Source of the DNA: Stenotrophomonas sp. ESTM1D_MKCIP4_1 | Lineage (GTDB): Bacteria; Pseudomonadota; Gammaproteobacteria; Xanthomonadales; Xanthomonadaceae | Length of the DNA: 64,000 nucleotides | Direction: 5' to 3' | Assembly: GCF_003086895.1 (NCBI RefSeq) | Contig: NZ_CP026004.1 | Location: 4,236,684-4,300,683 of the forward strand | Part shown: positions 19,455 through 29,918 of the stretch, piece by piece | Layout of the letters: each line of letters begins with the position of its first letter | Numbering within the stretch: the stretch's first letter is position 1 | Made by a program: the position numbers and the translations under genes | Notes under the pieces: generated by a model | What the model was told of the DNA's origin: nothing | What the model saw: only the letters and a program-made list of their open reading frames with translations | Databases searched by the model: none

Positions 19455-20098
19455 GGCTGGAGGTCATGGCCGCATGGCGGCAGGGAGCCTGCCCCAGGTA
19501 GAGTCGACTGTCAGTCGACCATCGCGCGCAGCGCGGGGTTTTCTGGCGGCGTGCGAAGAGCCGTCGACTGACAGTCGACTCTACCCACCAGGCCTGACGC
19601 GGGTCACAGCGCCCGGCTGGAGGTCATGGCCGCGTAGCGGCAGGGAATCTGCCCCAGGTAGAGTCGACTGTCAGTCGACCATCGCGCGCAGCGCGGGGTT
19701 TTCTGGCGGTGTGCGAAGAGCCGTCGACTGACAGTCGACTCTACCCACCAGGCCTGACGCGGGTCACAGCGCCCGGCTGGAGGTCATGGCCGCGTAGCGG
19801 CAGGGAATCTGCCCCAGGTAGAGTCGACTGTCAGTCGACCATCGCGCGCAGCGCGGGGTTTTCTGGCGGTGTGCGAAGAGCCGTCGACTGACAGTCGACT
19901 CTACCCACCAGGCCTGACGCGGGTCACAGCGCCCGGCTGGAGGTCATGGCCGCGTAGCGGCAGGGAATCTGCCCCAGGTAGAGTCGACTGTCAGTCGACC
20001 ATCGCGCGCAGCGCGGGGCTTTCTGGCGGCGTGCGAAGAGCCGTCGACTGACAGTCGACTCTACCCGGCCGGGCTGGGTGCGGGTCACAGCGCCAGCG
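19455..20098. repeat. 160-bp tandem repeat array, four units
   Basis: Four near-identical units of exactly 160 bp fill the gap between two genes. Each unit contains an inverted-repeat core of 87 bp (for example 19498-19584) with outer arms gtagagtcgactgtcagtcg and its complement ending ctac. The core is followed by a linker, ggcctgacgcgggtcacagc..., leading into ggctggaggtcatggccgc. GTAG cores begin at 19498, 19658, 19818 and 19978. The linker of each unit includes the sequence gggtcacagcgcc, which in the last copy is the end of the Coa1-like gene including its stop. The array therefore seems to have grown by duplicating a SMAG element with part of its neighbour. Confidence 0.85.
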
Positions 20099-20600
20099 CC
20101 GGAGGACACCCTCCGCGCTCGCGACACTCCTGCAGCGCGCACTCGCCCGCGGCTTCGGCATCGTCCAACGCTGTCAGGTCGTAGGTCTGCTTGCCTTCGC
20201 CCAGCACGTACATCACCGGATAATCCCACACGTCATTGCGGCGGATGCCCTGCACGAACAACCGCCCCTGCCCCTGCGGCCCTTCCAGCGCCACAGTTAG
20301 GCCGACATCCCGCTGGCCGTCGAACGCGGTCTGCATGCTGCCCAGCGGTACCGCGGCCGAACGCAGCGGCTCGCCCAGCACCTGCACCAGTTCGATGCTG
20401 CAGCCGGCCCGGCGCATCGCTTCGCGCATCGGCGGGCTTTCGTGTGCGGCCTCGCTCCAGCGCAGCACGCTCCACGCGATCATGCCGCCCATCCCGCCGA
20501 GGAACAGCAGGACCGACAGGGGCATCGCCCAGCGCCAGTTGCGGCGCCACCAGCCATTACTGGCGGGGTGGCGGTGGGGAATCGGCGGTGGCAGGTTCAT
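20085..20600 (-). CDS. Coa1-like (cytochrome c oxidase assembly factor 1 family) membrane protein
   Basis: This is a 171-residue protein with one membrane helix at about residues 29-48 after a proline-rich, aromatic N-terminus (HRHPASNGWWRRNWRW). The periplasmic domain contains GSMQTAFDGQRDVGLTVALEGPQGQGRLFVQGIRR, resembling the Coa1/DUF1783 family. Four Cys residues near the end (ECALQECRERGGC, and an earlier one) are unusual. The stop codon lies in sequence repeated in the adjacent tandem array. It is upstream of nothing on its strand but shares orientation with the dipeptidyl peptidase gene. The family assignment is tentative. Confidence 0.6.
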   Translation of the reverse strand: MNLPPPIPHRHPASNGWWRRNWRWAMPLSVLLFLGGMGGMIAWSVLRWSEAAHESPPMREAMRRAGCSIELVQVLGEPLRSAAVPLGSMQTAFDGQRDVGLTVALEGPQGQGRLFVQGIRRNDVWDYPVMYVLGEGKQTYDLTALDDAEAAGECALQECRERGGCPPALAL

Positions 20601-20625
20601 CGGCGGGCTCCTTCCCGGTCACCCC

Positions 20626-22914
<2,289 letters not shown>

Positions 22915-22969
22915 CTAACCAAGGCCGCCGGCGAAGGCAGCATGACCTTCTGCCCATGCCCAGGCGCAG

Positions 22970-23009
22970 GGGGTCAGAGCCCTTTGCTGGCGCAAAGGGA
23001 TCCGACCCC
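22970..23009. repeat. GGGGTC...GACCCC palindromic repeat, copy 5
   Basis: Orientation is as in copies 1, 2 and 4 (ggggtcagagccctttgctg onward). It lies between two genes read leftward, just after the glutathione S-transferase stop. Confidence 0.8.
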
Positions 23010-23017
23010 GTGGCGGC

Positions 23018-23707
23018 TCAACGCTGGCCGAACAGGTGCTTGCGCTCTTCCTCGCTCAGCGGCTTGCCGGCATTGGGATTGACCTGCTGGCGCAGGGCGT
23101 AGGCACGCTGGGTGGCCGGGCGCGCGGTGATGGCGTCGTGCCAGCGCTTGAGATGGGGGAAGGCGGCAAAGTCGACCGGCAGCTTGTCGTAGGCGCCAAT
23201 CCACGGGTAGCTGGCCATATCGGCGATGGTGTAGTCATCACCGGCCAGGAACGCGTGATCGGCCAGCCGCTTGTCCATTACCCCGTGCAGGCGGCGAACC
23301 TCGTTGTCGTAGCGCTCGACGGCATAGACGATCTTTTCCGGCGCGTAGACGTTGAAATGGCCCATCTGGCCGCTCATCGGGCCCAGCCCGGCCATCTGCC
23401 AGAACAGCCATTCCAGGGTGGTGACACGACCGCGCGGATCGCTCGGCAGGAACTGGCCGGTCTTTTCGGCCAGGTAGAGCAGGATGGCACCGGACTCGAA
23501 CACGCTCTGCGGGTCGCCACCATCGGCCGGGGCATGGTCGACGATGGCCGGCATCTTGTTGTTGGGCGAAATGGCCAGGAACTCCGGCTTGAACTGGTCA
23601 CCCGAGCCGATGTTGACCGGATGGATGCGGTACTCCAGGCCGGCTTCTTCCAGCAGCAGGGTGACTTTGTGGCCGTTGGGGGTGGGCCAGTAATACAGGT
23701 CGATCAT
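23018..23707 (-). CDS. Glutathione S-transferase (YfcG/Nu-class-like)
   Basis: This is a 229-residue cytosolic glutathione transferase. The thioredoxin-like domain begins [15 protein letters not shown], where the TPNG motif is typical of the YfcG/Nu class that binds glutathione disulfide. [11 protein letters not shown] with the cis-Pro lies near residue 50, and [14 protein letters not shown] near 72 forms the glutathione site. The all-alpha C-domain follows, with [11 protein letters not shown]. It probably acts as a disulfide-bond reductase in thiol homeostasis. It is divergent from the UPF0114 gene with 111 bp between. Confidence 0.9.
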   Translation of the reverse strand: MIDLYYWPTPNGHKVTLLLEEAGLEYRIHPVNIGSGDQFKPEFLAISPNNKMPAIVDHAPADGGDPQSVFESGAILLYLAEKTGQFLPSDPRGRVTTLEWLFWQMAGLGPMSGQMGHFNVYAPEKIVYAVERYDNEVRRLHGVMDKRLADHAFLAGDDYTIADMASYPWIGAYDKLPVDFAAFPHLKRWHDAITARPATQRAYALRQQVNPNAGKPLSEEERKHLFGQR

Positions 23708-23818
23708 GGCGGCGGCTTCGGGTTCGGAAGGAACCTGAAGTCTAGTGCGAGCGCTGGCTTGGCACCGTCATGGTGGCCCGGTAACCTCGCCACTCCCTCG
23801 AAACGCAGCATCCCCCGC

Positions 23819-24445
23819 ATGAGTGCAAACCGCCTGCCGCCCTCCCCCCTGTCCAACCTGATCTTTGCCTCGCGCTGGCTGCAGCTGCCGCTGTACCTGG
23901 GCCTGATCGTGGCGCAGTGCGTCTATGTGTTCCTGTTCGGCAAGGAACTGTGGCACCTGATTTCACATTCGGTCTCGATGGGCGAGCAGCAGATCATGCT
24001 GATCGTGCTGGGCCTGATCGACGTGGTGATGATCTCCAACCTGCTGGTGATGGTCATCGTCGGCGGCTATGAGACCTTCGTGTCGCGCCTGCGCCTGGAA
24101 AACCATCCGGACCAGCCGGAATGGCTGAGCCACGTCAACGCCAGCGTGCTGAAGGTGAAGCTGGCGATGGCGATCATCGGCATCTCCTCCATCCATCTGC
24201 TGAAGACGTTCATCGGCACCGGCGCCCTGGGCGGCATTCCGCTGTGCCCGCCGGAGCGCATGGCCACCGCTGCGGCCAACATCGGCGAGCAGACCTGCGC
24301 CACCCTCACCGCCGACGGTGTGCTGTGGCAGACCATCATCCACTGCGTGTTCATCCTGTCGGCCATCGGCATCGCCTGGACCGACAAGCTGATGTCCGGC
24401 GGCCACGACAAGGCCGAGAGCCACGGCAAACCCGCCGAGCATTGA
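23819..24445 (+). CDS. UPF0114 (YqhA) family membrane protein
   Basis: This 208-residue inner-membrane protein belongs to the UPF0114 family. Hydrophobic segments lie near residues 20-40, 55-80, 120-140 and 165-185. The family-typical [17 protein letters not shown] opens the protein, and [21 protein letters not shown] lies at about residue 65. The ATG at 23819 gives the normal start MSANRL. The protein is slightly longer than E. coli YqhA because of a polar C-terminal tail rich in His, Lys and Glu. A strong hairpin follows nine bases after the stop. The function is unknown. Confidence 0.85.
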   Translation: MSANRLPPSPLSNLIFASRWLQLPLYLGLIVAQCVYVFLFGKELWHLISHSVSMGEQQIMLIVLGLIDVVMISNLLVMVIVGGYETFVSRLRLENHPDQPEWLSHVNASVLKVKLAMAIIGISSIHLLKTFIGTGALGGIPLCPPERMATAAANIGEQTCATLTADGVLWQTIIHCVFILSAIGIAWTDKLMSGGHDKAESHGKPAEH

Positions 24446-24453
24446 CCTGACAG

Positions 24454-24484
24454 GGCGATGGCGACACGTAATGTCGCCATCGCC
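24454..24484. terminator. Hairpin with 13-bp perfect stem after the UPF0114 gene
   Basis: The arms ggcgatggcgaca (24454-24466) and tgtcgccatcgcc (24472-24484) pair perfectly around a cgtaa loop. No T-run follows, so Rho-independent termination is not certain. It could be a stabilising structure. It begins nine bases after the stop codon. Confidence 0.55.
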
Positions 24485-24644
24485 ACATCCGACACCCTTG
24501 TACGCAAGGGTGGGCGGGATGCTAGATTGCACCCTCGCCGTTGCCGGCGGCGGCGCCGGGAAACGCCAGCCGCCACGCCCGGACCCCGGTCCCGGCCATG
24601 CAGATCCACGGCTTACGTAACGTCGTCTTCTAAAGGGGAGCAGG

Positions 24645-25649
24645 ATGTCGCACGTCACAACGAACGCTGCCGCGCGCCGGTGGATGCCGGTTGCCTTGGC
24701 ACTGGCCCTGGCCGCCTGTTCGGGCAAGGAAGAAACACCTGCACCGGCTGCCGAAGGCGCGGCCGCGCCCGCCGCAGCGCCCGCCGCACCCGCCGTGGCG
24801 GCCAAGGTGCAGTCGATGGGCACCGAGCAGCTGCGCGATTCGGCCAGCCGCGCGTTGGCCGAGAACCGCATGTACGCACCGGCCGGCGACAACGCCATCG
24901 AGTACTACCTCGCGCTGCGCGACAAGACACCGGACGACGCCTCGGTGAAGAGTGCGCTGACCGACCTGCTGCCCTACACCCTGATCGCCGCCGAGCAGCA
25001 CCTGGGCCGCGAAGACTTCGCCGAAGCCCAGCGCCTGGTCGCCCTGATCGAGAAGGTGGACCCGTCCGCCCCGGCCCTGCCGCGCCTGAAGGAAGGCCTG
25101 ACCAAGGGCGTGCAGGTGGCGGCAAAGCGCACCGAGGACGAGACCGCCAAGGTCAAGAAGGATGCCGAGGACCGCGCCAAGCAGCTGGTTGAACAGCAGC
25201 GCCTGGCCGAACAGCGCGCCAAGGAAGCCGACGCGGCCAAGCAGATCGCCGCCCAGCAGGATGCCGCCCGCCGCGACAGCGAGCGCCAGGAGGCTGAACG
25301 CCAGGCCGCCGCACGCCGCGATGCCGAGCAGAAGCAGCAGCAGGCCGCCGCCCAGCAGGCCAGCGCGGCCCGTGCCGCGGCCGCGACGGCAGCCCCGACC
25401 CTGCGTCCGGTCAGCACCCCGGCGCCGCGTTACCCGGCCGAGGCCCTGCGCTCGGGCACCTCGGGAGAAGTGCTGATGGAAATCACCGTCGGTACCGACG
25501 GTTCGGTGACCAACGCCCGCGTGCTGCGCGCCACACCGTCGCGCGTCTTCGACCGCGAAGCGCTCAATGCGGTCAAGCGCTGGCGCTTCGAGCCGGTGGG
25601 CGCCCCGGTCACCACCCGCCGCACCCTGGTGTTCGCCCCGGGCGGTTGA
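24645..25649 (+). CDS. Lipoprotein with TonB-like C-terminal domain
   Basis: This is a 334-residue protein. The N-terminus ends in the lipobox LALAAC with Ser at +2, predicting a lipoprotein, possibly in the outer membrane. An Ala/Pro-rich linker and a helical region follow. A highly charged coiled coil rich in Ala, Glu, Gln, Arg and Lys occupies about residues 160-250. The last 80 residues are a TonB C-terminal domain (PRYPAEALRSGTSGEVLMEI, then LNAVKRWRFEPVG). The start follows an aaaggggag ribosome site. Classical TonB is anchored by a transmembrane helix, so lipid anchoring is odd. It is monocistronic with an intrinsic terminator. Confidence 0.8.
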   Translation: MSHVTTNAAARRWMPVALALALAACSGKEETPAPAAEGAAAPAAAPAAPAVAAKVQSMGTEQLRDSASRALAENRMYAPAGDNAIEYYLALRDKTPDDASVKSALTDLLPYTLIAAEQHLGREDFAEAQRLVALIEKVDPSAPALPRLKEGLTKGVQVAAKRTEDETAKVKKDAEDRAKQLVEQQRLAEQRAKEADAAKQIAAQQDAARRDSERQEAERQAAARRDAEQKQQQAAAQQASAARAAAATAAPTLRPVSTPAPRYPAEALRSGTSGEVLMEITVGTDGSVTNARVLRATPSRVFDREALNAVKRWRFEPVGAPVTTRRTLVFAPGG

Positions 25650-25665
25650 CCCGACCCACGGCAGC

Positions 25666-25727
25666 GCCGGGCCACGCCCGGCGAAGCGGCATGGAAAGGC
25701 CCGGAGCGATCCGGGCCTTGTTTGTTT
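25666..25727 (+). terminator. Hairpin plus intrinsic terminator
   Basis: A small palindrome, gccgggc-cac-gcccggc (25666-25682), is followed by a classic terminator. Its arms aaggcccgg (25696-25704) and ccgggcctt (25711-25719) enclose a six-base loop, and gtttgttt follows. It ends transcription of the TonB-like lipoprotein gene. Confidence 0.85.
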
Positions 25728-25839
25728 GGGGCGAGGGGGGGGTTAGAGGCAGCATGCCATGGCTCAATCTGACGCGATCAGCACTCCCGGTGAATGTCTC
25801 CGCGCAATAAGCTGCCTGCTGACTTCCAGAGGCACCTCC

Positions 25840-26265
25840 ATGAAATACGACGACGCCAGCTGGCACTCTGACGGTGACTTCCCTGCCGATCTTCCGCCCG
25901 AGGCAGGCGCTACCCACATCGGCATGTATCTGGCGTGGTTGCTGCTACGCGGCATGGCGAGCGAGGAGCTGCTGGATGACATGCAGGATGAGCTGGAGGC
26001 GTTGACCGAGCGCACGATGACCCCGGGCCAGTTCCTGTTGGTCTGCGATGGAAAGCTGGTGGACGACATGATCAGCGATGAGGCCAACGCATTCACCGCC
26101 GAGTACTACGACATGGAGAACGGTCAGTATCTCGATGACTATGAAGATCTGCTGGGTGAACACGTCCCGGATCTTTATCACGTCGCCGATACCTGGGAGA
26201 ACTTTGACCGACTGGCACCCGTGATCGCCCAGCGCTTCGCCGCCTGGCAAACGACACAGGCCTGA
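25840..26265 (+). CDS. Acidic protein, DUF7832-like
   Basis: This 141-residue acidic cytosolic protein begins MKYDDASWHSDGDFPADLPP. It has many Asp and Glu residues and an aromatic-rich second half (YYDMENGQYLDDYEDLLGEHVPDLYHVADTWENFDR). Proteins of this pattern are annotated DUF7832 and often appear as single genes or near toxin/immunity loci; no toxin is next to it here. I start at the ATG at 25840 because the upstream extension lacks family-like sequence. No function can be assigned. It is convergent with the ABC permease across hairpins. Confidence 0.65.
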   Translation: MKYDDASWHSDGDFPADLPPEAGATHIGMYLAWLLLRGMASEELLDDMQDELEALTERTMTPGQFLLVCDGKLVDDMISDEANAFTAEYYDMENGQYLDDYEDLLGEHVPDLYHVADTWENFDRLAPVIAQRFAAWQTTQA

Positions 26266-26274
26266 AAACAACAA

Positions 26275-26323
26275 GGCCTGGCATGACCGGGCCTCGCTGC
26301 ACACCCGCCGGGCATGGCCCGGC
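26275..26323. repeat. Two hairpins between convergent genes
   Basis: One hairpin has arms ggcctgg and ccgggcc around catga. The second, gccgggc-atg-gcccggc, spans 26307-26323 and matches a GTAG-family core (as at 44697) with the terminal tetranucleotide decayed to cacc. Confidence 0.65.
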
Positions 26324-26337
26324 GCCACCGGCTGGAA

Positions 26338-27522
26338 TCAGCCGGAGATTGCCAGGCGTTCCTGGTGGTAACGACGCACGGCGGCGAACCACAGGATCGC
26401 GGCGAGGCCGAGGCTGGCGCCCAGGTAGATCGCCCAGATGGTCGGGGTGATCACTTCGTGGCGGATCACCTTCAGCAGCATCTGGTTCTGCGACAGGAAC
26501 GGCACCGCGTACTGCCACAGCTGGCTCTTCACCGGGTACGCCATCAGCGCGTAGCCCGGCAGCATCGGCATCAGCACCAGCCAGGTCATGTGGCTCTGCG
26601 CTTCCTTCATGCTCTTGGCCGCCGCCGACAGGTAGGTCAGCAGCGAGGTGCCGATCAGCAGCATCGGCAACATCACCAGCAGCATCTGCACCATCGAGAG
26701 GATGTTCATGTTGAGCTGGCGGCTGACGTTGCCCGAGGCGAACTGTGCGCTGACCTTGAACGCGACCAGGGTCAGCAGCAGCGACACGAAGCCGACCACG
26801 CAGGCGGCACCGATCTTGCCGCTGACGATCGCGCTGCGCGAACCGGGCGTAGCGAGCAGGGGCTCCAGCGACTGCCGCTCGCGCTCGCCGGCGGTGGTGT
26901 CCATCACCAGATAGGCGCCGCCGATGAACGAGGTCAGCGTCAACAGCACCGGCAGCAGCATCGACAGCATCATGCCGCGCTTGGCTTCGGTGCTGGCCAT
27001 GTCCTGGGTGGCCACGTCCAGCGGTCGTGCAACCTGCGCGTCCACACCACGGGCCATCAGGCGCAAGGCCCCCACCTGCCCGTTGTAGGTGGACAGTGCC
27101 GACTGCAGGCGCGCACTGGGTACCTCGGCGGCGCGCCGCGTGCTGTCACGGATCACCTCGACCAGCGCCGGCTTGCCATCGGCCCAGTCCTTGCCGAACT
27201 CCGGACTGATGCGCAGCGCTACGTCGATGTCCTGCGCGCGGATCGCCTCAGCCAGGTCCTTCGGTGCCGCGGTGGCGTTGAGCCCCTGCGCGGCGAGGAA
27301 GCGGACCAGGTTCGGTGCGTTCTCGGCGCCGATGGTGGGGATGTCCAGCGGCTGTTCGATCTGCGTACGGAAGCGGCTTTCGGACAGCTTGCCCATGCCC
27401 AGGATCAGCAGCGGATACAGCAGCGGACCGAACAGCAGGGTCAGCGCCAGCGTACGACGGTCGCGGGAGAGGTCGCGCAGTTCCTTGCGCATCACGGTCA
27501 TCAGGGTCGACATCATGCTCAT
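26338..27522 (-). CDS. ABC-2 type transporter permease (NatB-like)
   Basis: This is a 394-residue permease. One membrane helix is near the N-terminus (residues 24-44). An extracytoplasmic domain of about 140 residues follows, then five or six helices after residue 185. The signature DTTAGERERQSLEPLLATP near 220 is typical of NatB/YhaP-type ABC-2 permeases. It overlaps the ATPase gene by four bases (ATGA), so the two form one exporter. Related systems export sodium or act in stress; the substrate here is not known. It ends the three-gene operon with the lipoprotein hydrolase. Confidence 0.88.
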   Translation of the reverse strand: MSMMSTLMTVMRKELRDLSRDRRTLALTLLFGPLLYPLLILGMGKLSESRFRTQIEQPLDIPTIGAENAPNLVRFLAAQGLNATAAPKDLAEAIRAQDIDVALRISPEFGKDWADGKPALVEVIRDSTRRAAEVPSARLQSALSTYNGQVGALRLMARGVDAQVARPLDVATQDMASTEAKRGMMLSMLLPVLLTLTSFIGGAYLVMDTTAGERERQSLEPLLATPGSRSAIVSGKIGAACVVGFVSLLLTLVAFKVSAQFASGNVSRQLNMNILSMVQMLLVMLPMLLIGTSLLTYLSAAAKSMKEAQSHMTWLVLMPMLPGYALMAYPVKSQLWQYAVPFLSQNQMLLKVIRHEVITPTIWAIYLGASLGLAAILWFAAVRRYHQERLAISG

Positions 27523-28265
27523 GCGTGCAGGCCCTCTTCACTGCCGATCAGTTTCACGAACGCATCTTCCAGATTGGTTTCGCCGGCCTGCGCACGCAGT
27601 TCATCGGCGCTGCCTGCCGCCATCACGGTGCCCTTGGCAATGATGACGATGTGGTCACACAGCGCGCCAACCTCCTGCATGATGTGGCTGGACAGGATCA
27701 CGCAGCGCCCTTCCTCGCGCAGGCCCAGCAGGAACCGGCGCAGCGCGCGGGTGGTCATCACGTCCAGGCCGTTGGTGGGTTCATCGAGGATGACATTGCG
27801 CGGGTCGTGCACCAGCGCGCGGGCGATGGCGGTCTTGGTACGCTGGCCCTGCGAGAAGCCATCGGTCTGGCGGTCAAGGATGTCGGCCATGTCCAGCGCA
27901 TGCGACAGCACCTCGATGCGTTCGCGGATCCGCTGCGCCGACAGGCCGTGCAGTTCGCCGAAATAGGTGATGTTCTCGCGTGCGGTCAGGCGCTTGTACA
28001 CGCCACGCGCATCGGGCAGCACACCGAGGTGGCGGCGCACCTCGATCGGATCGCGCGCGGCATCGATGCCATCGACGGTGATGCTGCCCTGGTCGGGCGT
28101 CATCAGTGTGTACAGCATGCGCATGGTGGTGGTCTTGCCGGCACCATTGGGGCCGAGCAGTCCGGTGATCTGGCCATCGGCGGCACGGAAGCCAACGTTG
28201 GCGACCGCCTGGACGCGACCCGTGCGGGTGTCGAAGGCCTTGTGCAGATTGTCGGCGACGATCAT
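27519..28265 (-). CDS. ABC transporter ATP-binding protein (NatA-like)
   Basis: This 248-residue ATPase has Walker A GPNGAGKT near residue 38. The ABC signature here is FSQGQRTKTAIARAL, with SQGQ in place of the usual SGGQ as seen in NatA-type proteins. Walker B NVILDEPTNGLD and the switch His in LSSH are present. I start at the ATG at 28265, which overlaps the hydrolase stop as ATGA; a Met three codons upstream is also possible. It works with the permease encoded next. The substrate is unknown. Confidence 0.9.
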   Translation of the reverse strand: MIVADNLHKAFDTRTGRVQAVANVGFRAADGQITGLLGPNGAGKTTTMRMLYTLMTPDQGSITVDGIDAARDPIEVRRHLGVLPDARGVYKRLTARENITYFGELHGLSAQRIRERIEVLSHALDMADILDRQTDGFSQGQRTKTAIARALVHDPRNVILDEPTNGLDVMTTRALRRFLLGLREEGRCVILSSHIMQEVGALCDHIVIIAKGTVMAAGSADELRAQAGETNLEDAFVKLIGSEEGLHA

Positions 28266-29800
28266 GGGGTCCATCCGTTGAACGAGGTGAATGCCGGCAC
28301 ATGGGTCAGCGTGTCCAGGCAGCGGGTGTCCAGCGCCTTGGCATCGCCGGTGTCGATGAACTGGCCCAGCAGGCGCGGCATGCAGCCGGCAGTGAGGGTG
28401 CCGTGGCCCTGGCCATGGGCGACCAGTGCGCGGCCGTTGGGCAGGCCCTTGAGCACCTGTTCGGCATAGCGCGGCGGGGTGACCGGATCCAGTTCGCCGG
28501 ACAGCAGCAGAACCGGCAGATCGCTCTTCAGCGGCGCGGTGAGGGTGGCGGCAGCCGGCTGATGCGGCCACACCGGGCAGGCAGCGAAGAACGCGCGCGC
28601 CACCTCCGGTCCGAACAGTGCGTCGTCGCTCTCCGGTGGGGCCTGGTAGCGCGGTGCGTCTTCGCTGCAGATGACCGACCACTGCATGCCACGGTTGATC
28701 TGGAAATCCATGCTGCGGTTGGCGCCGCGGGCCAGCGAGGCCAGCGGTGCGTAGCGGCCCTGCGCCGCCTCATCGAGCACCAGCGGCAGCAGCGCGGAAT
28801 ACTGGGGCACGTAGGAGAACGCGAAGGCCAGGCCGACCACGCTGTCCGGGCTCAGCACGTCCTGGCGCGGCGCGTTGGTGCCCGGGTCGCGATACTCCAC
28901 GGTGACCGGTGCCCGGCGCAGGGTGGCCGCTACGGCGCGCAGCTGCTCGCGGGTGTCGACCGGGAAGCGCTTGCTGCAGGCAGCTTCCTTGCGGCACTGC
29001 GCTGACTGCAGGGTGATGGCATTGTCGAAGGTGTTGGCGAACTCACCGCCGACCACCAGATCATTGGGCACCACGCCGTCGATGACGAGGCTGCGGGTGT
29101 GCTGCGGATAGGCGATCGCGTAACGCTGGGCGACCCGGGTACCGTAGGAGCCGCCGACCAGGTTCACGGTGTCCGCGCCCAGCGCCTGGCGCACCGCATC
29201 CAGATCGGCGATGGCCTCGGCAGTGGTGTAGAAGCGCGCGTCGGCACGGCCCTGCAGCGACGCCGCACACTGCTGCGCGTAGTCACGCATCAGCGCTTCG
29301 CTCGGCGCCGCATCCTCGTCCATCTTCAGCGGCGTGCCGTCGGCAGCGAGGCAGCTGAGCGGATTGGAGCCGCCGGTGCCACGCTGGTCGATCAGGAACA
29401 CGTCGCGCTGCTTGCGCACCTGGCGCAGCGCGGCATCAACGACGACCGCCACTTCACTGGCCGCCTGGCCGGGGCCGCCGGCAAGGAAGAACACGGGATC
29501 GGGCTGGCCGTTGCCGCTGTCCTCCGATTCCAGCCAGGCGATGCGCAGGTCGATCCTGCGGCCCTCGGGGTGGGCACGGTCCTCAGGCACCTGCAGGGTG
29601 CCGCACTGTGCCTCGACGTTCGCGCTGGCACCGACGGTGGTCAGTGTGCACGGGCGGAATGCGATCGAGCCGTAGCGCTGGCTGGGAGTATCGCCGCCGT
29701 CGGCGGCATCGGGTGCCGGCGCACTGCACCCGGCAAGCATCACAGTGGCCAACAACATGCTGGCCGATAGGCTGGCCAGTCCGGAATGGTGTCTTTGCAT
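28262..29800 (-). CDS. Alpha/beta hydrolase lipoprotein, TAP-like (S33 type)
   Basis: This is a 512-residue predicted lipoprotein (lipobox VMLAGC) of the proline iminopeptidase/tripeptidyl aminopeptidase-like group. The oxyanion segment FFLAGGPGQAASE and IDQRGTGGSNPL are typical. The nucleophile lies in GGSYGTRVAQ near residue 205, the acid in SGELDPVTPP and the His in HGQGHGTL near the C-terminus. Several Cys residues probably form disulfides. It is the first gene of a leftward operon with the NatA/NatB-like ABC exporter, overlapping by four bases. A GGGGA ribosome site precedes the ATG. The peptide substrate is unknown. Confidence 0.85.
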   Translation of the reverse strand: MQRHHSGLASLSASMLLATVMLAGCSAPAPDAADGGDTPSQRYGSIAFRPCTLTTVGASANVEAQCGTLQVPEDRAHPEGRRIDLRIAWLESEDSGNGQPDPVFFLAGGPGQAASEVAVVVDAALRQVRKQRDVFLIDQRGTGGSNPLSCLAADGTPLKMDEDAAPSEALMRDYAQQCAASLQGRADARFYTTAEAIADLDAVRQALGADTVNLVGGSYGTRVAQRYAIAYPQHTRSLVIDGVVPNDLVVGGEFANTFDNAITLQSAQCRKEAACSKRFPVDTREQLRAVAATLRRAPVTVEYRDPGTNAPRQDVLSPDSVVGLAFAFSYVPQYSALLPLVLDEAAQGRYAPLASLARGANRSMDFQINRGMQWSVICSEDAPRYQAPPESDDALFGPEVARAFFAACPVWPHQPAAATLTAPLKSDLPVLLLSGELDPVTPPRYAEQVLKGLPNGRALVAHGQGHGTLTAGCMPRLLGQFIDTGDAKALDTRCLDTLTHVPAFTSFNGWTP

Positions 29801-29918
29801 CGTGCTTGATTCCCCTGGAGGACGTTCCTGTCGACCACGACGCGGCGCCGCGGCAGATGTGACCAATTCGTCGTACAAACTTACACGGCCCCGGCGCGGG
29901 GGGCGATGGGCAATCACG

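Noticed and set aside
19709..20051. Repeated 60-residue open frames in the tandem array
   Set aside because: They are copies of the repeat unit read in shifting frames (160 is not divisible by 3), with no ribosome sites.
19455..20098. CRISPR array
   Set aside because: Units are 160 bp and the whole unit is conserved; there are no unique spacers and no cas genes.
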